Part shown: one piece after another, positions 1 to 9,982 of the stretch
How positions within the stretch are numbered: position 1 is the first letter of the stretch
Layout: every line of letters starts with the position of its first letter
DNA from: Pseudomonas chlororaphis
GTDB lineage: Bacteria > Pseudomonadota > Gammaproteobacteria > Pseudomonadales > Pseudomonadaceae
Assembly (NCBI RefSeq): GCF_003731765.1
Contig: NZ_MOAL01000003.1
Coordinates: forward strand, 186,001 to 250,000
DNA length: 64,000 bases
Reading direction: 5' to 3'
Position numbers and translations under genes: made by a program
Notes under the pieces: model-generated
The model's database searches: none
Seen by the model: the letters and a program-made list of their open reading frames with translations, nothing else
What the model was told of the DNA's origin: nothing

Positions 1-105
1 GATGAAGGGCACGGTGGAGCCTTCATCCAATAGGGCCACGGCCGCTTCGACCTGTTGTGGGCGTACGCCGAGTTCCTCGGCAATGCGGCTGTTGATGCTG
101 TCCAT
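1..105 (-). CDS. tex: Tex transcription accessory protein, N-terminal fragment
   Basis: The first 35 codons of a minus-strand gene run off the left edge. The peptide begins MDSINSRIAEELGVRPQQ and continues into a stretch ending LLDEGSTVPFI, which matches the start of the conserved RNA-binding protein Tex (N-terminal Tex domain, with an S1 domain far downstream that is not visible here). The ATG at 103-105 is the first start in frame. Tex homologues bind nucleic acid and influence transcription. The gene is divergent from ompR, and tex next to ompR/envZ is the arrangement I recall in P. aeruginosa, which supports the call. Only the N terminus can be judged. Confidence 0.85.
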   Translation of the reverse strand, partial: MDSINSRIAEELGVRPQQVEAAVALLDEGSTVPFI

Positions 106-463
106 AAAACCACCTGACAAAATGTGAAAGCAGGCTCGCAGGGAGTTCGATAAGGCCCGCGAGCCTGGTTGAGCGGCCTGGCCAGCGCCGCCACCTGGAT
201 CAACAGGCAGCCTGTTGACCCGCGAAATCGAAAAAATACTGCCGGCCGAAGGAAATAAATAAGCCGGCCAAAGTCGTACTGATCAGATATTGCCCAACAC
301 AAAAGGCGGCGCATTATAACCAGCGTTCTGCGGTTGGGGGCGATAGCGCCCTTCATGGCGACGGCGGGTTTGCTGGCGACGGGGGAAAAATCTGCTAACA
401 ATGCACACGGTGCGTATAACGGCAGCTACGCCATAATGCGCACCGAGATAAAAGGAGCATCCA

Positions 464-1204
464 ATGAGCAGCACTGCACAACCTGCTGAAGGCGAAAAAA
501 TTCTAATTGTTGACGACGATCCAGGGCTGAGCAGCCTGCTGGAGCGTTTTTTCGTCAGCAAGGGCTACCGTGCCCGCGCAGTTCCGAACACTGAACAAAT
601 GGACCGCCTGCTGGGTCGTGAAGTGTTCAACCTGGTGGTCCTGGACCTGATGCTGCCCGGCGAAGACGGTTTGACCGCCTGCCGCCGCCTGCGCAGCGCC
701 AACAACCAGATCCCGATCATCATGCTCACCGCCAAGGGCGACGAGCTGAGCCGTATCAAGGGCCTGGAACTGGGCGCCGACGATTACCTGGCCAAGCCCT
801 TCAACCCGGACGAGCTGATGGCCCGGGTCAAAGCCGTATTGCGTCGCCAGTCCGCGCCAGTGCCGGGCGCCCCGGGCAGCGAAGACGAAAGCGTGAGCTT
901 CGGCGACTACGAGCTGTCGCTGGCCACCCGCGAACTCAAGCGCGGCGCAGAAGTGCACATGCTCACCACCGGTGAGTTCGCGGTGCTCAAGGCCCTGGTG
1001 ATGAATGCCCGCCAGCCGCTGACCCGCGACAAGCTGATGAACCTGGCCCGTGGCCGTGAATGGGATGCCCTGGAGCGTTCCATCGACGTGCAGATTTCCC
1101 GTCTGCGCCGGATGATCGAACCCGATCCGTCCAAGCCGCGTTATATCCAGACCGTTTGGGGCGTGGGTTATGTGTTTGTGCCGGATGGCACCGCCACCAA
1201 GTGA
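464..1204 (+). CDS. ompR: OmpR-family response regulator (OmpR/AmgR)
   Basis: A 246-residue response regulator. The receiver domain (about 12-130) has the acidic pair D17/D18 and the phospho-acceptor D61 in LVVLDLMLPG; a winged-helix DNA-binding domain (about 145-240) ends in the usual VWGVGYVF segment. The ATG at 464 follows a clear AAAGGAG Shine-Dalgarno. The kinase gene envZ lies 107 bases downstream on the same strand. In P. aeruginosa the equivalent pair is AmgRS, which controls envelope-stress responses and aminoglycoside tolerance; the same role is inferred here from family and neighbours (tex, rimK). The only oddity is the long inverted repeat between regulator and kinase. Confidence 0.95.
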   Translation: MSSTAQPAEGEKILIVDDDPGLSSLLERFFVSKGYRARAVPNTEQMDRLLGREVFNLVVLDLMLPGEDGLTACRRLRSANNQIPIIMLTAKGDELSRIKGLELGADDYLAKPFNPDELMARVKAVLRRQSAPVPGAPGSEDESVSFGDYELSLATRELKRGAEVHMLTTGEFAVLKALVMNARQPLTRDKLMNLARGREWDALERSIDVQISRLRRMIEPDPSKPRYIQTVWGVGYVFVPDGTATK

Positions 1205-1213
1205 TGGATGATT

Positions 1214-1292
1214 TGTAGGAGCGAACGCCCGGGCCGGTCAACGACCCGGGCGTTCGCATTCCGCAACGCTGCGAGCGCGACTCGCTCCTGCA
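1214..1292. repeat. nested inverted repeat between ompR and envZ (REPIN-like or attenuator)
   Basis: An outer pair (tgtaggagcga at 1214-1224 and tcgctcctgca at 1282-1292) encloses a strong 13-bp inner stem (gcgaacgcccggg at 1221-1233 pairing with 1245-1257). The outer 'gtaggagc' arms look like Pseudomonas REP elements. It fills most of the gap between two genes that are usually co-transcribed, so it could fold in the mRNA and lower envZ expression relative to ompR. No long U-run follows the inner stem, so a classical terminator is not shown. Confidence 0.6.
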
Positions 1293-1311
1293 AAGTGTGT
1301 AATGGCTGTTT

Positions 1312-2625
1312 ATGAAAACCCCGCTGTGGTTCCCCCAGAGTTTCTTCTCCCGCACCCTGTGGCTGGTGCTGATCGTGGTGCTGTTCTCCAAGGCCCTGAC
1401 CCTGGTTTATCTGTTGATGAACGAGGACGTTCTGGTGGATCGGCAGTACAGCCACGGTGTGGCCCTGACCCTGCGCGCCTATTGGGCTGCCGATGAATCC
1501 AACCGCGACCAGATCGCCGAAGCCGCAGGCCTGATCAAAGTGGTGGGCAGCGGTGTGCCGGCCGGTGAACAGCATTGGCCCTACAGCGAGATCTATCAGC
1601 GGCAGATGCAGGCTGAGCTGGGCGCTGATACCGAAGTCCGCCTGCGCATGCATGCACCGCCCGCGCTCTGGGTACGGGCGCCGAGCCTGGGGGATGGCTG
1701 GCTCAAGGTGCCGCTGTACCCGCACCCGCTGCGCGGGCAGAAAATCTGGAGCGTGCTGGGCTGGTTCCTGGCCATCGGCCTGTTATCCACAGCCTCGGCC
1801 TGGATTTTTGTCAGCCAGCTCAACCAGCCCCTCAAGCGTCTGGTGTACGCCGCTCGGCAACTGGGCCAGGGCCGCAGCGTACGCTTGCCCATCAGCGACA
1901 CCCCGAGCGAGATGACCGAGGTGTACCGCGCCTTCAACCAGATGGCCGAGGACGTGGAACAGGCAGGGCGCGAGCGCGAGTTGATGCTGGCGGGGGTCTC
2001 TCACGACTTGCGCACGCCCCTGACCCGCTTGCGCCTGTCACTGGAGTTGATGGGCGCACACACCGACCTGACCGACGACATGGTGCGTGACATCGAAGAC
2101 ATGGACGCGATCCTCGATCAGTTCCTGGCCTTTATCCGCGATGGTCGCGACGAGTCGGTGGAAGAAGTCGACCTGATCGACCTAGTGCGCGAAGTGGCGG
2201 CGCCCTACAACCAGAATGAGGAGCGCGTGCACCTGCGTTTGCAGGCGATCCAGCCGTTCCCGCTGCGTCGAGTGTCGATGAAGCGCCTGCTCAACAACCT
2301 GATCGGCAACGCCCTCAATCACGCAGGAACAGCAGTGGAAGTGGCGGCCTATGTGTCGGGTGACACCAATGCGCCTTACGTGGTGCTGAGCGTGCTGGAC
2401 CGTGGCGCAGGGATTGATCCTTCGGAACTTGAGGCGATCTTCAACCCTTTCACCCGCGGCGATCGCGCTCGGGGTGGCAAGGGTACGGGCCTGGGCTTGG
2501 CTATCGTCAAGCGCATTGCCGCCATGCATGGCGGCAACGTGGAATTGCGTAATCGGCCGGAAGGCGGCCTGGAAGCGCGAGTGCGCTTGCCGTTGGGATT
2601 GTTGCTGCCACGCGACGCAGACTAA
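1312..2625 (+). CDS. envZ: OmpR-partner sensor histidine kinase (EnvZ/AmgS)
   Basis: A 437-residue membrane kinase. A first hydrophobic helix spans about residues 12-32, followed by a periplasmic sensor region to about 150, a second helix (about 145-168), a HAMP domain to about 220, a phospho-acceptor H231 in GVSHDLRTPLTRLR, and a HATPase domain with an N box (NNLIGNALNH), DRGAGI and GKGTGLGLAIV. It should autophosphorylate and exchange phosphate with the upstream OmpR. The ATG at 1312 lacks a strong Shine-Dalgarno, which fits low kinase expression. The length and domain order are normal for EnvZ. The gene converges with rimK across a perfect hairpin. Confidence 0.95.
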   Translation: MKTPLWFPQSFFSRTLWLVLIVVLFSKALTLVYLLMNEDVLVDRQYSHGVALTLRAYWAADESNRDQIAEAAGLIKVVGSGVPAGEQHWPYSEIYQRQMQAELGADTEVRLRMHAPPALWVRAPSLGDGWLKVPLYPHPLRGQKIWSVLGWFLAIGLLSTASAWIFVSQLNQPLKRLVYAARQLGQGRSVRLPISDTPSEMTEVYRAFNQMAEDVEQAGRERELMLAGVSHDLRTPLTRLRLSLELMGAHTDLTDDMVRDIEDMDAILDQFLAFIRDGRDESVEEVDLIDLVREVAAPYNQNEERVHLRLQAIQPFPLRRVSMKRLLNNLIGNALNHAGTAVEVAAYVSGDTNAPYVVLSVLDRGAGIDPSELEAIFNPFTRGDRARGGKGTGLGLAIVKRIAAMHGGNVELRNRPEGGLEARVRLPLGLLLPRDAD

Positions 2626-2636
2626 GAGCAGCTGCA

Positions 2637-2686
2637 AGCTTCAAGCGGCAAGTGAGAATCAGCGCTTCTACTTGCCGCTTGAAGCT
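2637..2686. terminator. 16-bp perfect hairpin between convergent envZ and rimK
   Basis: Bases 2637-2652 and 2671-2686 are exact reverse complements (agcttcaagcggcaag / cttgccgcttgaagct). The element sits between the envZ stop and the rimK stop. It has no clean U-run on either strand, so it may be a repeat-type transcription or exonuclease barrier rather than a textbook intrinsic terminator. A shorter 'cttgccgct' copy follows at 2692-2700. Confidence 0.6.
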
Positions 2687-2704
2687 GGAAACTTGCCGCT
2701 GTTC

Positions 2705-3610
2705 TTAACCTTTGCCCTTGGTCCGTGTCATGTTCGGGCCGCCATTTTTTTCGATGTGTTCGATGATGATCCCCGCCACGTTTTTACCGGTGGTGGTCTC
2801 GATGCCTTCCAGGCCCGGCGAGGAGTTGACTTCCATCACCAGTGGCCCGTGATTGGACCGCAGGATGTCCACGCCGGCCACGCTCAGGCCCATGACTTTG
2901 GCCGCTCGCAGCGCGGTCATGCGTTCTTCCGGGGTGATCTTGATCAGGCTGGCGCTGCCGCCGCGATGCAGGTTGGAACGGAACTCCCCCGGCTTGGCCT
3001 GGCGCTTCATGGCGGCGATCACTTTGTCCCCCACCACGAAGCAGCGAATGTCCGCACCACCGGCTTCCTTGATGTACTCCTGGACCATGATGTTCTGCTT
3101 CAGGCCCATGAAGGCCTCGATCACCGATTCCGCCGCCGTGGCGGTTTCGCACAGCACCACGCCGATGCCTTGGGTGCCTTCCAGTACCTTGATCACCAGG
3201 GGCGCGCCGTTGACCATTTCGATCAGGTCGGGGATGTCGTCCGGCGAGTGGGCAAAACCCGTCACCGGCAAGCCGATACCACGGCGTGACAGCAGTTGCA
3301 GGGAGCGCAGCTTGTCCCGCGAGCGGGCGATGGCCACCGATTCGTTGAGCGGGAACACGCCCATCATTTCGAACTGGCGCAGCACCGCGCAGCCGTAGAA
3401 GGTCACTGACGCGCCAATGCGCGGAATCACCGCATCGAAGCCTTCCAGGGGCTTGCCCCGGTAGTGGATCTGCGGCTTGTGGCTGGCGATGTTCATATAG
3501 GCGCGCAGGGTATCGACCACTACCATTTCATGGCCACGCTCGATGCCGGCTTCAACCAGACGACGAGTGGAATACAGACGCGGGTTACGCGACAGCACAG
3601 CGATCTTCAT
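2705..3610 (-). CDS. rimK: ribosomal protein S6 glutamate ligase RimK
   Basis: A 301-residue ATP-grasp ligase that adds glutamate residues to the C terminus of ribosomal protein S6. The N-terminal domain starts [17 protein letters not shown]; the ATP-grasp core includes [17 protein letters not shown] and the metal-binding end [22 protein letters not shown]. The length equals E. coli RimK. The ATG (3608-3610) overlaps the rimB stop by four bases, so translation is probably coupled. With rimB and rimA upstream it forms the rimABK operon, known in P. fluorescens to link c-di-GMP to ribosome modification and global translation. The function is firm from the motifs; the regulatory role is by homology. 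Confidence 0.95.
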   Translation of the reverse strand: MKIAVLSRNPRLYSTRRLVEAGIERGHEMVVVDTLRAYMNIASHKPQIHYRGKPLEGFDAVIPRIGASVTFYGCAVLRQFEMMGVFPLNESVAIARSRDKLRSLQLLSRRGIGLPVTGFAHSPDDIPDLIEMVNGAPLVIKVLEGTQGIGVVLCETATAAESVIEAFMGLKQNIMVQEYIKEAGGADIRCFVVGDKVIAAMKRQAKPGEFRSNLHRGGSASLIKITPEERMTALRAAKVMGLSVAGVDILRSNHGPLVMEVNSSPGLEGIETTTGKNVAGIIIEHIEKNGGPNMTRTKGKG

Positions 3611-4089
3611 GCAACACCTGTGGCAGAGGTAGTGGATACCGGAAACACCGGCTTGTCTTGAACGTATTTAATGCCTGGGTTGACCACCAACTGGCCGTCA
3701 ATCAGGGCTTTGGAACCGAGCAGCAGGCGATAGCGCATGGCCTTGCGGCAGGCGAGGGTGAACTGCACTCGCCACACTCGATCACCCAGGGCCAGGGTGG
3801 TGCTGATGACGTAGCGCACCTGGGCCTGGCCGTTGGAACTCTTGATGGTCTTCATCGCCACCAGCGGTGCTTCACAACGCCGATGACGCAACTGCACCAC
3901 GCTGCCCAGGTGTGCGTTGAAACGCACCCATTGCTGCCCGTCGCGCTCGAATGGCTCGATCTCGGTGGCGTGCAGGCTGGAGGTGCTGGCGCCGGTGTCG
4001 ATCTTGGCGCGCAAGCCGGCTACTCCCAAATCCGGGAGCGCCACCCACTCGCGCAGACCGACAACGGTCAAATGGTCAAATGTCTTCAA
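3607..4089 (-). CDS. rimB: RimB, putative ATP-dependent zinc protease family protein
   Basis: A 160-residue protein with an aspartyl-protease-like segment near residue 30 ([14 protein letters not shown]) followed by FRAHLG-like and [10 protein letters not shown] strands and the late segment [17 protein letters not shown]. This is the RimB/putative ATP-dependent zinc protease family (Pfam Zn_protease). In the rimABK system RimB modulates RimK-dependent S6 glutamylation. The start is the TTG at 4087-4089, because no ATG or GTG lies between it and the rimA stop 17 bases upstream; this start is less certain than the gene. It overlaps rimK by four bases. Confidence 0.85.
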   Translation of the reverse strand: MKTFDHLTVVGLREWVALPDLGVAGLRAKIDTGASTSSLHATEIEPFERDGQQWVRFNAHLGSVVQLRHRRCEAPLVAMKTIKSSNGQAQVRYVISTTLALGDRVWRVQFTLACRKAMRYRLLLGSKALIDGQLVVNPGIKYVQDKPVFPVSTTSATGVA

Positions 4090-4106
4090 ACTTGGGTAAC
4101 CCGTGA

Positions 4107-4886
4107 TTAACGTTTCCAGGCCGTGGTGGGAACCTCGGCTAACGCATTGAATGCAGGCCTGGCGAACCAGTAGCCCTGCATCAGAAAAATTCCGCAGTCG
4201 GCGAGAAAGTCCCGTTCGCCGGCACTTTCGATGCCTTCGGCGATGACTGTAATACCCAATTCCGCACAGATTGTGACAATCCCTCGCACGATCACCTGCC
4301 GCACGCGATCCTGGTCCACATCGCGGATCAGGGCCATGTCGAGCTTGATCAAGTCGGGTTGGAAATCTGCCAACAGGTTCAGCCCCGAATGGCCGGCGCC
4401 GAAGTCGTCGATGGCGGTCTTGAAACCGAATTCGCGGTATTCACGCAGAATATGGGTCAAATGGCGATGGTTATCTACGTGCTCGCTTTCCAGGGTCTCG
4501 AAAATCAGTCGATCCAAGGGGAAATTGTGGGTGCGGGCCGCTTCCAGGGTGCTGCGAATACACAACTCCGGGCGGTACACCGCGTTAGGCATGAAGTTGA
4601 TCGACAGATGATGGGGCATCCCCAGTTGCACCGCCCCCGCAATCGCCTGGGTGCGGCAGCGCTGGTCGAAGCGGTAGCGATTGTGGTCGTCCACCTGGTT
4701 CAGCACTGTCAACGCGCCTTCGCCATGGGGGCCGCGGACCAAGGCCTCGTGGGCGAAGATCGATTGGTCACGCAGGTCGACGATGGGTTGATAGGCGAAG
4801 GAAAAATCAAAGCCCAGGGGCTGGCTTTGCTGGCAACCTTCGCAACGGGCGTTGGGCGAGGTCAGTGCAGTAGGAAAATCAGTCAC
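4107..4886 (-). CDS. rimA: EAL-domain c-di-GMP phosphodiesterase RimA
   Basis: A 259-residue EAL protein with the catalytic set intact: the EAL motif in AHEALVRG, SINFMPNA (metal-binding N), IFETLES (E), KTAIDDFGAGHSG (DDFG loop) and VIAEGIES (E). It should hydrolyse c-di-GMP to pGpG. It is the first gene of rimA-rimB-rimK, where it was described as a phosphodiesterase that tunes RimK. The frame stays open to about 5045, but the GTG at 4884-4886 has a GAGGTG Shine-Dalgarno eight bases upstream and starts the protein at TDFPTAL, so I place the start there. A short Cys pair (CEGCQQ) precedes the EAL domain. Confidence 0.88.
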   Translation of the reverse strand: MTDFPTALTSPNARCEGCQQSQPLGFDFSFAYQPIVDLRDQSIFAHEALVRGPHGEGALTVLNQVDDHNRYRFDQRCRTQAIAGAVQLGMPHHLSINFMPNAVYRPELCIRSTLEAARTHNFPLDRLIFETLESEHVDNHRHLTHILREYREFGFKTAIDDFGAGHSGLNLLADFQPDLIKLDMALIRDVDQDRVRQVIVRGIVTICAELGITVIAEGIESAGERDFLADCGIFLMQGYWFARPAFNALAEVPTTAWKR

Positions 4887-5001
4887 AAGGACACCTCGCT
4901 GTTTGGGTGTGAACCTGGGGTATTTTAGGTGACGCGCAGCTTTTGGCGGGGGCCGCGCTCGGGTTGTACAGTTGCGACATTTTTCAGAAAGAGGAATTCC
5001 A

Positions 5002-5406
5002 GTGGCGCAGAAACAGGAAGAAGACGACAAGGTCCGGCTGGACAAGTGGCTATGGGCGGCACGCTTCTATAAAACCCGTGCCCTGGCCAAGGCGGCCATC
5101 GAGAGTGGCAAAGTGCACCATCGCGGTGAGCGCTGCAAACCGGGGAAGGAGCCGCGGATCGGCGATGAATACCAGATTCGCGCTGGCTTCGACGAACGTA
5201 CCGTGGTGGTCCAGGCCCTTTCCATCGTCCGTCGTGGCGCTCCCGAGGCACAGACGCTCTACGCGGAAACCGAAGCCAGCATCGCCAAGCGTGAAACCGC
5301 GGCGGCCCAGCGCAAGGCTGGCGCTCTGGGGGTCAGCACCGATGGCAAACCGAGCAAGAAACAGCGCCGTGATCTATTCAAGTTTCACGGCAGCAGTCAC
5401 GAGTGA
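5002..5406 (+). CDS. hslR: Hsp15 ribosome-associated heat-shock protein HslR
   Basis: A 134-residue S4-domain RNA-binding protein. The S4 fold begins at VRLDKWLWAARFYKTRALA and continues through IESGKVHHRGERCKPGKEP; the C terminus is basic (KPSKKQRRDLFKFH). Hsp15 binds 50S subunits carrying stalled nascent chains and helps recycle them. The GTG at 5002 follows GAGGAATTCCA (good spacing) and gives the normal family length. An upstream ATG at 4972 would add ten residues but has no better ribosome site. It is divergent from rimA and near hslO, as in P. aeruginosa. Confidence 0.92.
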   Translation: MAQKQEEDDKVRLDKWLWAARFYKTRALAKAAIESGKVHHRGERCKPGKEPRIGDEYQIRAGFDERTVVVQALSIVRRGAPEAQTLYAETEASIAKRETAAAQRKAGALGVSTDGKPSKKQRRDLFKFHGSSHE

Positions 5407-5410
5407 AACC

Positions 5411-5468
5411 GTAGGCGCCGGCTTGCCGGCGAATGGGCCCTTGAGGACGCCTTCGTCGGCAAGCCGGA
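5411..5468. repeat. REPIN-type palindrome pair
   Basis: Two inverted arms, gtaggcgccggcttgccggcgaa at one end and ttcgtcggcaagccgg at the other, face each other across about 20 bases between the convergent genes hslR and the PAP2 gene. The 'ggcttgccggcga' core is the usual Pseudomonas REP sequence. It may also stop transcription from both sides. Confidence 0.75.
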
Positions 5469-5479
5469 TCCAACTCTGT

Positions 5480-6292
5480 TTAGCGCAGCAGGCTGCTGGA
5501 ACGGACCACGCTCATACGCGAGAGCACCGGCATCCGGGTCATCAGCTTGAACAGCGGGTGGGTCAGCCACAGCAGGGCGTTCGACATCCTGGCTGCATAC
5601 GGCGTGTAGTAACCCCAGCCCAAGGCCCAGACCGCCAACAGCACGCCGCCGATGTAGTCGTCCTGGCCCCAATGCGCACCGGCCACCAGGCGCGGCATCA
5701 TGAACAGCAGGGTCAGGCCCCAGATCACCAGGAACTGGCCCAGGCTGCGGCTGAATTTACCGAGGAACAGGGCCCAGATCAGCAGCACCGAAGCGTGGTC
5801 GCCCGGAAAGCTCTGGCTGGAGCGGTCTTTCAATTCCCAGGCTTTTTCCCAGGTCGGGAAATAGTCACTCATGTGCACTGCGCCCTTGATCACCATCGAC
5901 GGGCTTTGGTGTTGCCAGCCCATGATGCCGACCAGCTTGGAAAACAGCACACGGATGATCAGCATCAGGATCAGGATCGACAGGAAACCGAAGAACGCCC
6001 GTCGCACATCCACCGCCTTGAACACCCAGTCACCGCGAATCAACAGGCTCAGCATGATGATCCCGACCACCACGTCGAACGGCCGCAAACTGGCCACGGC
6101 CCAGATATGCAGCCAGGTGGCGTGGCTGGCCAGCGGCGTATTGAGCAGGCCGAACAGCCATTCGTCGAACATCGTGCAGAGCATTTGCCCGGTGGGCCAC
6201 AGCCAGAAACCCAGGAGCGCCAAAGGGAGTAAATTGCACAAAGCCAAGCCGCCGAGGTTCCACCTTGCTTGGAACAAACCCGGATTGTTCAT
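5480..6292 (-). CDS. PAP2-family membrane phosphatase/phosphotransferase
   Basis: A 270-residue integral membrane protein with about six hydrophobic helices. PAP2 motifs are visible: [10 protein letters not shown] (motif 2, with the catalytic His) and [16 protein letters not shown] (motif 3, R and H). The K/RP element of motif 1 is probably KDRS before motif 2 or lies in the preceding loop. Such proteins move or remove phosphate on isoprenyl, phospholipid or lipid A head groups; a lipid A role is possible but is inference. The ATG at 6290-6292 has GGAGG upstream; an in-frame ATG 45 bases further up has no ribosome site. It is divergent from hslO. Confidence 0.85.
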   Translation of the reverse strand: MNNPGLFQARWNLGGLALCNLLPLALLGFWLWPTGQMLCTMFDEWLFGLLNTPLASHATWLHIWAVASLRPFDVVVGIIMLSLLIRGDWVFKAVDVRRAFFGFLSILILMLIIRVLFSKLVGIMGWQHQSPSMVIKGAVHMSDYFPTWEKAWELKDRSSQSFPGDHASVLLIWALFLGKFSRSLGQFLVIWGLTLLFMMPRLVAGAHWGQDDYIGGVLLAVWALGWGYYTPYAARMSNALLWLTHPLFKLMTRMPVLSRMSVVRSSSLLR

Positions 6293-6394
6293 AAAATGCC
6301 TCCATTGGCCGAAAAAAAGCGCACCGTCATGGTGCAAAAAAGCGAATTTTCGGTTTTTGTAACCTTTTTGTCATCACTTCAGATACCCAGACCT

Positions 6395-7297
6395 ATGACT
6401 GATTTGCCGGATACCGACTACTCCCAACGTTTCATCTTCGATGACAGCGACGCCCGCGGCGAGCTGGTGGCGTTGGAGCGTAGCTACGCCGAAGTCCTCG
6501 CCAAACACCCCTATCCGGAGCCGGTAGCGCAGCTGCTGGGCGAACTGATGGCGGCCGCGTCGTTGCTGGTGGGCACCTTGAAGTTCGATGGCTTGCTGAT
6601 CCTCCAGGCGCGTTCCGAAGGCCCGGTGCCGTTGCTGATGATCGAGTGTTCCAGCGAACGTGAGATTCGCGGCCTGGCCCGTTACGACGCCGAGCAGATC
6701 ACCCCCGACGCGACCCTCGCCGACCTGATGCCCAACGGCGTCCTGGCCCTGACCGTGGACCCGACCCAGGGCCAGCGCTACCAGGGCATCGTCGACCTGG
6801 ACGGCGCCACCCTGTCGGAATGCTTCACCAACTATTTCGTCATGTCCCAGCAGACCGGCACCCGTTTCTGGCTCTACGCCGACGGCCGCCACGCCCGTGG
6901 CCTGCTGCTGCAACAACTGCCGGCTGATCGCCTGCGCGACCAGGAAGAACGCGACGCCAGCTGGCAGCACATCACCGCCTTGGCCAGCACCCTGACCGCC
7001 GATGAATTGCTGAGCCTGGACAACGAAACCGTGCTCCATCGCCTCTACCACGAAGAGGCCGTGCGCCTGTTCGACGTGCAAAGCCTGCGCTTCCGTTGCA
7101 GCTGCTCACGCGAACGTTCCGGCAATGCGCTGGTCAGTTTGGGTCTGGAAGATGCCCAGCAACTGGTGGTTGAACACGGTGGCCGCATCGAGATCGACTG
7201 CCAATTCTGCAACGAACGCTACCTGTTCGATGCTGCCGATATCGCTCAATTGTTTGCGGGAGCGGGTGTCGACACACCGTCAGATACTCGTCACTAA
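6395..7297 (+). CDS. hslO: redox-regulated chaperone Hsp33
   Basis: A 300-residue Hsp33. The C-terminal zinc switch is intact: C235-S-C237 ([13 protein letters not shown]) and C269-x-x-C272 (DCQFCNERY). Under oxidative stress these cysteines release zinc and form disulfides, which unfolds the linker and activates holdase activity. The start at 6395 gives the family-typical [13 protein letters not shown]; the Shine-Dalgarno is weak. An upstream in-frame extension to 6269 would cross the divergent promoter region and is rejected. Its position between hslR and pckA matches other pseudomonads. Confidence 0.95.
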   Translation: MTDLPDTDYSQRFIFDDSDARGELVALERSYAEVLAKHPYPEPVAQLLGELMAAASLLVGTLKFDGLLILQARSEGPVPLLMIECSSEREIRGLARYDAEQITPDATLADLMPNGVLALTVDPTQGQRYQGIVDLDGATLSECFTNYFVMSQQTGTRFWLYADGRHARGLLLQQLPADRLRDQEERDASWQHITALASTLTADELLSLDNETVLHRLYHEEAVRLFDVQSLRFRCSCSRERSGNALVSLGLEDAQQLVVEHGGRIEIDCQFCNERYLFDAADIAQLFAGAGVDTPSDTRH

Positions 7298-7416
7298 AAC
7301 GGTTCAGCGCAGGTAAATTACCTGGCAAACGCCGGATTTACGCCGTACTGACGGGAGGGCCCTACTCTTTTTGGGCTTTTCTGGCATAATCCGGCGCACT
7401 TTTTTCGCGGTAGTAG

Positions 7417-9018
<1,602 letters not shown>

Positions 9019-9035
9019 GCCTCGGCCTGCAATGA

Positions 9036-9064
9036 AAAAGCCGCCCTTCGGGGCGGCTTTTTTG
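9036..9064 (+). terminator. intrinsic terminator of pckA
   Basis: The stem aaagccgccc / gggcggcttt closes a four-base ttcg loop and is followed by a T-run, 17 bases after the pckA stop. The following stretch to 9286 shows no convincing gene on either strand. Confidence 0.9.
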
Positions 9065-9286
9065 TGCCTGGGATTCAGGGGGGAGGCGAATCAGGGTGCT
9101 TGCAAAAGGGGGGCAACACATGGACGTTGCTACCTAAGGTTCATGCACGTACCAGAGTCAGTGGGCGAGCGAATGCCTCGCTCCAACCGTCGTTTGCATC
9201 TATGCATGGCCCCGGCGATCCGGGCCTGAGTTGGTAAACACGCCCAAGACATTGACGTGCTGGTCCGGGTCTTTTCGGCGCTCTGT

Positions 9287-9703
9287 CTACAGCCCCTCCA
9301 GCACCTGCGTCTCCCAGCGCCGCGTCTTGATCGCCTGGTACAGCATGCCGATGGTCAGCGGTCGTTTGTCGCCTCGGCCTTTGGCGCGGCGCTTGAGGAA
9401 GACGTCGAAGCCTTCGGGTTGGAAGTAGCGGTAGGCGTCGTAGTCGATGAAGTCGATGTCAAACAGTTGCTCCAGCGCCAGCATGAAGTGCTCGGCGTCT
9501 GCGCCATCGCAGCCCAGGTCGAGGTTGATGGCGGTGGTGAGGCGGATGCCCTTGCGTTCGGGCAGGCCGATCTCTTCGTGCAGCAACTGCATCAGTTGGC
9601 GCATGGTCGGGTCGTCGGGGAAGCCGGGGGCCAGGTGCATGGTGAATGTCCGCTGCGGGGAGGCTGGAGGCGAAAGTGTACGGCGATTTGTTCGGGCATT
9701 CAT
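9287..9703 (-). CDS. DUF1493-family (acyl-carrier-like) small protein
   Basis: A 138-residue cytoplasmic protein containing LDLGCDGADAEHFM and YRYFQPEGFDVFLKRRAKG, which I recognise as the DUF1493 family; that family resembles acyl carrier proteins in fold but its role is unknown. Several starts are possible: ATG at 9724, at 9703 (GAAAGGG just upstream, chosen) and at 9640 (conserved region begins soon after). It faces the TPR gene divergently. No function is assigned. Confidence 0.65.
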   Translation of the reverse strand: MNARTNRRTLSPPASPQRTFTMHLAPGFPDDPTMRQLMQLLHEEIGLPERKGIRLTTAINLDLGCDGADAEHFMLALEQLFDIDFIDYDAYRYFQPEGFDVFLKRRAKGRGDKRPLTIGMLYQAIKTRRWETQVLEGL

Positions 9704-9982
9704 CGGCGACCCTTTCAGCCGCATTGCCTGCAACGAATCACAGCGATCTTGCCCTCGCTGCTTCGAGCATGATTGTTAGGTCGCTCGCCTGTTCGTATAA
9801 GGTTTTTCCTGAGTGTTGGCAGCCCCTTTCCGGATCAGCTGAGCTGCCGCTCAGGGGGCGTCTGATTCATTCACTTTTCGGCCCGCTGGCCGAGCGTTGG
9901 CCGGCAAACCTGTGTATGGTGCGCGGCTGGTTGGGTGGGCGCCGGATGGTCTGGGCCAGCCCCGATTTAAAGGGAATTAGCG

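Noticed and set aside
4887..5045. N-terminal extension of the EAL protein RimA
   Set aside because: The extension overlaps the hslR start region and lacks a ribosome site, whereas GTG 4886 has a good one.
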